Below, one piece after another: positions 56,315 through 64,000 of a stretch of DNA of 64,000 bases. This DNA is from Dugong dugon. Its lineage: Eukaryota > Chordata > Mammalia > Sirenia > Dugongidae. The stretch spans positions 47,473,501 to 47,537,500 of the forward strand of contig CM057482.1 in NCBI GenBank assembly GCA_030035585.1, read 5' to 3'. The notes under the pieces are model-generated. The model was not told where the DNA came from, did not search any database, and saw only the letters and a program-made list of their open reading frames with translations. Position 1 is the stretch's first letter. Every line of letters starts with the position of its first letter. Position numbers and translations under genes: made by a program.

Positions 56315-57426
56315 ACTAGCAATGTCCAATTAAAAACTGAAATTAAAAAAAATCAGAAATATTTACAATAGTTCCAAAAAATGAAATACATATAAATCTA
56401 ACAAAGTATGTACAGGATCTGTATGTTAAAAACTATAAAATTCTGATTAAAAAAAAGTTAAAGAAGACCTAAATAATTAGACAGACATATTATGTTCATG
56501 GATTGGAAGGCTCAAAAGAGTAAAAATGTTAATTCTCGCCAAACTGCTCTACCAATTTCACAAAATACCAACCAGAAGCCTGGCAGAACTTTTTGTAGAC
56601 ATAGAAGCTGATTCTAAAATTATTATAGAAGGGCAAAGGAATTAGAATAGCTAAGTCAATTTTAAAAAAGTAGAATAAAGTTGGAGGATTCACACCACTC
56701 AATTTTAAGATTTACTATAAAGTTACAGTAATCAAGATGAATCATATTAGCAAAGGAATGAACATGTAGCTCAGTGGAACAAAATAGAGAATCCAGAAAT
56801 ACGCCCACACAAATACGGCCAATTGAGTTTTGACAAAAGTGCAAATGCAATTCAATGGAAGAAGGATAGTCTTTTCAAAAAATGGTGTTGTAACAACTGG
56901 ACATTCATAGGCAAAACAAAAATCAAAAAAACCTCACCTAAACTTCATACCATATACAAAAGCCAACTAAAAATGGATCATAAATCTAAGTGTAAAATCT
57001 AAAACTATGAAACTTTTAGAAAAACAAAAACAGTAGAAAACCTATGACTTTGGGTTGGGCAATAAGTTCTTAGACATAGCATAAAAAGCATGACCCATAA
57101 AATAAAAACAATTAATAAATAAACTAGACTTCATCAAAATTAGAAACTTTTTCTCTGTGAAAGGCATTATTCAGAGAATGTAGATAACTTAAGACTGGGA
57201 AAAAATAATTGCAAACCACATATCCCACTTGCATGCAGAATAAAGAACACTTAAAACTCAACAATAAGGAAAAAAAACTCAATTTAAAAATTGGCAAAAG
57301 ACATAAACAGACACTTCACCAAAGAAGATATAGGATATCGAATAAGCTTATGAAAAGATGTTCAACATCATTAGCCATTAGGAAAATGCAAATTAAAACC
57401 ATGATGAGATGCAACTACAAACTTTT

Positions 57427-57637
57427 TAAAACCTGTTGCCTTCGAGTCGATTCTGACTCACAGCAACCCTATTGGACAGAGTAGAACTGCCCCATAGGGT
57501 TTCCAAGGTTATAGTCTTTACGGAAGCAGACTGCCACTGTCTGCCACATCTTTCTCCCATGGAGTAGCTGGTGGGTTCAAACCACCCATCGTTTGGTTAG
57601 CAGCTGAGTGCTTATTCACTACACCACCAGGGCTCCT
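57427..57637 (-). mobile_element. AfroSINE
   Basis: The plus strand shows CTGTTGCCTTCGAGTCGATT, CCCCATAGGGTTTCCAAGGT and GCTGGTGGGTTCAAACCACC, with a head ending TACACCACCAGGGCTCC. Splits the L1 C-terminus. Confidence 0.96.
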
Positions 57638-58083
57638 TACAAACCTATTAAGATGGCTAAAATTAAAAAATACTGACAATACCAAGTGTTGAGAAACATG
57701 CAGATTAACTGGAACTCTAGTGCATTGTTGATAGTAATGCAATATAGCATAGACACTCTGGAAAATGATTTGGCAGTTACTTATGAAGTTAAATATACAT
57801 TAAATATACATTGTCCCAGCAATCCTATCCCTGAGTACCTACTCTAGAGAAATGAACACTGATGTACACACAAAACCAAATGTTTACAGCAGTTCTATTC
57901 ATAACTGCCAAACACTGGAAGCAACCCGAATGTTCTTCAACAATGAATGGATAGGCTGTGGTATATTCTACTTAACAACAAAGAGGAACAAATAATTGAT
58001 ACTTGTAACAATTTGGATGAATGTCAAAGGCATTATGCCAAGTGAAAAAAAAATCAGTTTCAAAAGGTTACTTACTATATGAA

Positions 58084-61000
58084 GAAGTATTTCTTTTTAG
58101 AAAGCAAATGCTGTGGTTTTCCCAGTAACACTTGCAAGTGAAGTGTTACTGATGTGGACATTTTGGTTGTCAGGATATTTTTATTGTGGGTTACTAAGAT
58201 GGTTTCTATTTTCTTTATGCAGGGACTCCTTCAAGGGCCGTTCTTAATTAGGAGTTATATATTTTTTCCTCTTATCTCATGGTAGTCTCGAAGTAATTTC
58301 TGTGAGGAAAAATCCCTGAAGAATACCATTGCCCCTAAAGAAGAGAGATGGACTTGCTATAGATCAGACTTCATTGCAAAAGATAAATGATAGTAAGAAT
58401 TATTAAAACAATATAGAAAACTCAAGCTCTGTGAAAGTCCAGTGTTGGACATGACCCTTCACCTTCTAAGACAGTTCACAAACATCTCTATTAAACCCAG
58501 CTTAGAAAACAAAAAAAAAATATGGAAGGTGGAGGCTGTTTTCTTGCACATCAGTTTTCAAGATGACATCCCTGACCATACGAGTTACTTCTTCCTTCTG
58601 TGGCCTGCAGATTAAAACTGACCACCTCCGGAGTACATATAACCAAATACCTCTCCTGTGAACAATCTTCATGCAAACATGGCTTTTGAAGAAAAAAAAA
58701 AAACACATTCTGCTGGCTTCATCACAGAAATGTAACTTCATGGCGGCTCATCTCTGTAAATTCTGCTCCCTTCCACAACACAGAAAGGGTCTCAAAATAA
58801 ACAAGCCTCACTGTAAACACTGACAAATAAACTTGGCATCTTATCAGTTAAAATGCAACAGAGAAAGGCAGCCTTCCTATGATATGCTGGGAGCTGGATC
58901 AAAAGTGCTCCCTCCTACAGATGATGAAGTCTTTCAGGAAAGGACCATGCTTGACTGAGGTTTGCTTTCATGTTCTGTGCCCCTCGGGTCTCCTTTTCCT
59001 TCCTCAAAAGATTTTCATAGGAAACAAGGGGAAACTCAAAACAGAACAAAGAGATGAATTTCTCTTTAGAAAGGCAGACTAACATCTATGCACCTATTTC
59101 TCCAGGATTTGAAGAGCTGCTTTTGCTGAGCAACAAACTGGTCCTCAACGATGCTACCCCATGTGAGGTCAATTCTTGCCTCCTTCTCCTCTCCTCCTAC
59201 TGAGCTGAGGACCAGAAGTCTCAGTACCGGGGCTTTGAACCAGTTCAAACTGGCGCTGTCATGACCGATGAAGTTAAATTGGAACAGACTCCAATTTTTA
59301 AAATTTGAATGAAGCAGAACAATAAGCACGTAACAGGAAAAATTAGGGATTGAAGCCCTGGAATGGGAGAACTGGAAGAGGCATAGGGAGCTCTTTCAGG
59401 AGCCTGATGCTGGACATTGGATTATTGCTTGGACTGTGGAGAGCGACACACATTCAAAGTGGCGCAGTTGGCCACCATCTTTGAGCAGGACACTGCTGTT
59501 TCTGACTGCAGATCAAGAGATTTGGCTGCTATGCAACGCGCACACTGTCCTTGTTTTCTAAAAGGGAAATTAGGTTTCTAGCAGGGTTTCAGTCTGTAAT
59601 TTTTCCTGTTCCACTTATCATTCCACTTCATCCACATTAAAAAAAAATGCAGGTCCGTTCAGATTTTGCTTCATCAGCCCTGACTGAACCAGGCAGAACC
59701 AGTTTGCAGCCCTGCTCAGTACACTTTCTTGCCCCTGCTCTTACCTTTTCTGCTGGTGCCATCATGACTGGCCCATACGCATAAAATTTGAAATAGTAAA
59801 AAATCATCCCTAATTAACTATCTTTAACATGTGAGATAAACTCTGACATAGTCTATTCTATTGCATTTGAAAAATGATGGTTGAGATCCACAAAAGTGAT
59901 TTTGCGACTGACTAATGATTTGCACCTGACAGTTCCAAAAATGCTGGCTAAGGTATGCTAGAAAAATAAGGCTTCTCTAATCATCTGGAAATCAGAAAAG
60001 GTTAAGGAAAAATATACACTTCATTCACATTCCATTTTCTGCAAAGAACCATTTTACAACTGCAAATCTTTCCCAGTAATTAAAAGCCTTAATAGAAAAT
60101 AAAAACTAAAACTAAATTTGCTTTAGGGGGAACCAGGAATAGACATAGGGCTAAAGGTCAACCCACCAAGTTTTCTGGGACTCCACCCATCCGCTTTGAC
60201 TGAACGCAAGACTGCCCGCACAACCAGCATAGTCCCTTTCTGGGAATCGACTCACTTTCTTTGTATTATCTTTCTCTTCTGTCATTCTTCACACACCAAC
60301 ACTCCTTCCTTCTCCCCACTTCTTAGCTTTTGTCACGGGGCTTTGAGAACTTGTCTCATGCAAATTGTTGGCCCTGAACCTCCCACAAATCATTAAAGGC
60401 CCAAGAAAATACATGCATAAAGAAGGATCCAAAGCCTTCTGTGAAGAGTGAAGGGGTGGGTCTAGGCTTCCCCAGCCAAAGAGCTATAGCTGCTTTGCTC
60501 ACAATCTGGCTCTTGCCAAGGCGTACTGCAGCACACATTCTCAACAGCATTTGCTGGACAGAGCTTCCCTGGGTGAAGGTTGTGGCAGCCGCCATTAAGG
60601 ATAGCGTATCACTATTCAAAAGTCAACTGTATGGCACACAACAACAACAAATTCTGATAACTCTAGATAACTTTCTTTCTGGAAAGAGCAACTGTATCTA
60701 ATATTCAACTGAAGTTTCTCCAAAAATGGCCTGGATCCTCTAGAAAAGGGAATTAACATTATTCATTCCACAATTGGAAGTGGATGAACATAATTTTTGC
60801 AAAATATTTAAGACTTTTCTCTCTGACAACTCCCTTTGGTTACGTAACAGGACGGTGAAAAGGAGGAGCGAGTTACTAGCTTAGTATAGACCTTGTTACT
60901 AGTCTTAATGGGGACTTTGGGGCCCTCCCATCACTAAACAGTACCAATACTGGCAAATGTCCTCAGGTTGGTGTTCCAAGAGAAGGCCTGCTTTGTCACT

Positions 61001-61705
61001 GTGAAGGGAGATCCCCACCCCAACCAGTCTGAGAACATCCAATACACTTGGAGAAATAAAAAACCCTGAAATCGGGACCAAAATGACCTTCACTTGATTA
61101 AGAAAGGTCAAAGTCAAAATTTCTCTTTGAAGGTCATGTTCTAGGAGCAGAGGAAGAGAGATGAACTGTCTCAGATTCAAAAACTCACTCATTCTGAGAA
61201 CAGGAGTATCCCTAAGGCAATGAGCAGTCTTCCAACCTGTCGTATTTTTTCTTTTCTTTTGGGAGCTCATGAAAAATTATTGAGCCCGTGATATCACATG
61301 ATAATTAGCTTTAGCTGGTGTTAAATTTCTTAGACACACCATCAGGACCAAGACAACGGCCCTAGCTTATTACAGTCCTAAGTGTAATTCAAAGCATTGC
61401 CTAAAGTCTCTTAAATCTTATGGAGTTTTGATCCAGGTTGCTTAAAACATGATTTTAAGATTAGTTTATTCATAGATTCTGACTTGTAGAAAGAAAATAG
61501 AGCCAACTTATGTGACTGGTCCATAAATATACAACTCTTCCTTTTGATTTCAGAGCTAGATACAGAAGTTGCTTTCTGAACTGTCCCAACTCACCAGTGT
61601 AAAATAAAATATACTCTATTTTGTACTGATGGTTTTTATTTTCATTATACTTGCTGCTATCAATAGATCTAACTTCCAGAAGAAATGATATCATTTTGCT
61701 AAGGC
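58084..61705. other. Long single-copy-like region, no gene recognised
   Basis: 3.6 kb largely free of recognisable repeats. It could be intronic or intergenic. The pyrimidine-tract/AG at about 58220-58226 (TTCTTTATGCAG) looks like an acceptor but no open exon of note follows. The frames at 60905-61270 (minus, 121 residues) and 60441-60701 (plus) match nothing I know. Confidence 0.5.
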
Positions 61706-61867
61706 TTGTTGTTGTTGTTAGGTGCCATTGAGTCAGTTCCGTCTCATAGTGACCCTATAGGACAGAGTAGAACTGCCCCCATAGGGTTTCCAAGGAGAGG
61801 CTGGTGGATGTGAACTGCCAACCTTTTGGTTAGCAGCTGAGCTCTTAACCATTATGACACCAGGTGC
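61706..61867 (-). mobile_element. AfroSINE with RTE-like (GTT)n tail
   Basis: The plus strand begins TTGTTGTTGTTAGGTGCC, i.e. an RTE-type tail, then GAGTCAGTTCCGTCTCATAG, TAGGGTTTCCAAGGAGAGGC and GGTTAGCAGCTGAGCTC. Confidence 0.95.
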
Positions 61868-62188
61868 TTTTAAACTGAGCTTCTAAGAGAAAAAGTATGT
61901 TTTAGGTCTACATGGATTCTGGAGAGTAGCTGGTTGGGCACGTGTACTTTCCTGGTGAGACGAAGCTACAGGACTGGCTCCCACACAGTTCAGTGACGTA
62001 GCTTAGTGATAGTGGAGCCCAGATTACAATGCACGGCCCTTGACAAAATACATGGGTTTTTCATACTGTCCTTATTAACTAAATAAATAAAAAATGTACT
62101 AGACACTATGGTGATCGTACCTTGGTAATCATTAAATTATGATGGATAAAGAAAATGACTTGATTACATAAATATAATTTGCTTTGGG

Positions 62189-62296
62189 GATTGTTGTTGT
62201 TAGTTGCCACTGCACTGCTCTGTGGGGTTTTCAAGGCTGTGACCTTTCAGAAGCAGATTGCCAGGCTTTACTTCTGAGGTGCCTCTGGGTGGAGCT
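62189..62296 (-). mobile_element. AfroSINE, deleted
   Basis: TTGTTGTTGTTAGTTGCCAC joins directly to TGCTCTGTGGGGTTTTCAAG, so the middle is missing, and it stops within the body at GGTGCCTCTGGGTGG. Confidence 0.88.
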
Positions 62297-63639
62297 CTGG
62301 GGATTAAAACCCTAGAATTAGTCAGAATATTCTCTAAATTGCCAAATTTCACGTCATTTAGAGACAGCTTTAGGCTCTATGGCCTGAAAATTCTACAACT
62401 CTAAGTGGGCAAAGATATGGAAAACCATTTTGAAAAACCAATGTTTCTTGAGTCATACAGCTGAGGTTCAACAATGTCATCCATAACGTGAATTTTTAAA
62501 ATCCTTTTTTATCTCCTGCTTTTCTCCTTTAGGGTAATTTTATTTACAATTCACGCAAAGTCTCAGCAACCCCGCAACTTCTGCATCTGAAAAGATCCTT
62601 CCCTAATTCCTTCAAACCTTTCCCCAGTACTCACTTCTTCAAAAAAGCATTTTCAATGATGTAGAAGAATGGAATATTCCACCCTTCAAAACTCTACTAC
62701 TCCTTTTCTACTTTCCCTTGAAGCAGAGCTTCTCAACAGTGTGACCCAGCAAACAGGTCAGGAGCACACAGATTTACTGATCCCCTCAGGCCTCTGGCAG
62801 CCAGGCTGGCACTGGGTGGCCAGTGTGCCCTACAAAGATAACACTTTTCACATGTGCCATGATGTGAGAAAGTCAGGAAGCACTGAATTAGGTGAATGAA
62901 ATCAAATACAAATTTACTTCGTGTTTTCTCATTTAAAATATTTTCCACAGCAACAAACTATACTTTTTCCTTAAAAAAAAAATAAAGCAACAGATTTACA
63001 TGCATTCTTACTAGAAACTAGGAAGTCTGCTAGATTCTGAGTCTTGTGTTAAGAAGTATGAGACATGGCTCCTTATTTCAAGGAGCTTACAACCTGATTG
63101 GGGAGAGAAGACACATGACTGGGATGTGGGTAATATTTACTATGTCAAGAGGCAGATACATGGGTCAAAAAAGTATGAAAGGCAATCAGTGAAGGCAGCC
63201 AGAGCTTCAAATTGGAACAGCTTCGTGGAAACGAAGAGATTGGAGCTGTTCTTTGATACTTGGGAGGGATTCAGGTAAGTTCTAGGCATGGTAGAGGCGG
63301 TTTCATCACACACATGGACAATCAAACTGATACAGGGGCTCCTGGCTCCCCGACTTGCGCTCCTTCAATGACTTTCTCCTCCGTTCTGCGTCAGCCACAC
63401 GCCATCATACTCTCAACTTATAGTCATCATTTGTTCCTTCTGAAATCTTGAATTCAAATATTCTACTTTTTTGGTGGCAGGAAAGGCAATACACAATGTG
63501 GAGGAAGTCAGCAAAACATTACCAAGGCAGGGGTGGGCACTGAGAGGAACGTAAGGACAAATAGCAACAACGGTAATTACTACAGCATAGACAATCCTGC
63601 AACAAGAGTATTAACAAACACTAACCTACAAATGGATAC
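62297..63639. other. Single-copy-like region
   Basis: No gene recognised. A stretch at about 63040-63170 (AAGGAGCTTACAACCTGATT) has the flavour of an ancient mammalian repeat, family uncertain. Confidence 0.5.
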
Positions 63640-64000
63640 TGTCTTAGTCATCTAGTGCTGCTATAACAGAAATACCACAAGTGGATGGTTTTAACGAAGA
63701 GAAGTTTATTTCCTCACAGTCAAAGTAGGCTAGAAGTCCAAATTCAGGGCATCAGCTCCAGGGGAAGGCTTTTTCTCTCTGTCGGCCTTCTCTTCGATGT
63801 TCCCTCAGACAAGGAGCTTCTCTGAGCAGGGACCCAGTCCAAAGGATGCACTCTGCTCCTGGCATTGCTTTCTTGATGGTATGAGGTCCCCAACTCTCTA
63901 CTTGCTTCCCTTTCCTTTTATCTCTTGAGAGATAAAAGGTGGTGCAGGCCACACCCCAGGGAAACTCCCTTTACACTGGATGTGACCTGGGTAAAGCTGG
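63640..64000 (-). mobile_element. MaLR-type LTR, cut by window end
   Basis: Begins TGTCTTAGTCATCTAGTGC on the plus strand and is collinear with 3365-3872 (GGGCATCAGCTCCAGGGGAA, TTTATCTCTTGAGAGATAAA). Continues past 64000. Confidence 0.93.

Larger units (their letters stand above)
53254..58083 (+). mobile_element. Old L1 (L1M), ORF2 and 3' end
   Basis: Plus-strand ORF2 from the end of the endonuclease (CCATATCATGGGTCATAAAA), through reverse transcriptase, to the C-terminus and 3' end (about 58083). The RT box at about 55190-55225 reads FVGNMIIY in place of FADDMI.Y, so both catalytic Asp are lost. Interrupted by a piggyBac-like element, an RTE, an MLT1 and an AfroSINE; the L1 is collinear across each. 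Confidence 0.88.

Noticed and set aside
58200-58240. Splice-acceptor-like TTCTTTATGCAG as an exon start
   Set aside because: All three frames downstream close quickly; such motifs are common in AT-rich intergenic DNA.
60615-60655. RTE/AfroSINE tail fragment (AGTCAACTGTATGGCACACAA then CAACAACAA)
   Set aside because: Too short; the CAA run could be a simple repeat.
60905-61270. 121-residue minus-strand frame as a gene
   Set aside because: No recognisable domain, no splice or polyadenylation context; length is compatible with chance.

Overview
This is repeat-dense mammalian nuclear DNA. The organism is an afrotherian, most likely a paenungulate and probably an elephant. The basis is family content: about 18 AfroSINE copies whose 3' tails match an RTE (BovB-type) LINE, several RTE copies, and L1 elements with a 3' UTR type I associate with elephant sequence. 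Older layers shared with all placentals are also present (L1M, HAL1, MIR, MLT1/MaLR LTRs, a MER5-like element). No prokaryotic genes, rRNA, functional tRNA or CRISPR are visible. I cannot name any host protein-coding gene; one short acidic open frame with a good splice acceptor (52953-53120, minus) is the only exon candidate.

Layout. 1-8374: a near-full-length L1 on the minus strand with decayed ORF1 and ORF2, split by a nested L1 3' fragment and a MaLR solo LTR. 8375-12400: old L1 pieces, AfroSINEs and a decayed pogo/Tigger-type transposase on the minus strand. 12500-21745: one old plus-strand L1 cut open by at least eight later insertions: AfroSINEs, two TA-flanked MITE-like elements, a two-LTR MaLR provirus with a tRNA-Leu-type primer site, an L1 3' fragment, and an RTE that itself holds a probable solo LTR. 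22391-25215: old L1, minus. 25216-28732: mostly unassigned, partly GC-rich, with a SINE whose head resembles tRNA-Gly and a MIR. 28945-33998: old L1/HAL1, a MIR split by an RTE, an internally deleted RTE, and single-copy sequence. 34150-44080: L1 fragments, then a second L1 with an internal deletion and a tandem-monomer 5' region. 44081-49628: rearranged older L1 with MaLR LTRs. 50000-53250: mostly single copy. 53254-58083: old plus-strand L1 carrying a TTAA-flanked piggyBac-like nonautonomous element, an RTE, an MLT1 LTR and an AfroSINE. 58084-63639: mostly single copy, no recognisable gene. 63640-64000: a MaLR LTR running off the end.

The interest lies in the mobile elements: RTE supplies the tails of several nonautonomous families, and exact target-site duplications (TSDs) allow a relative insertion history to be read. 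All L1, RTE and transposase frames seen are broken; catalytic residues are replaced in three L1 copies.
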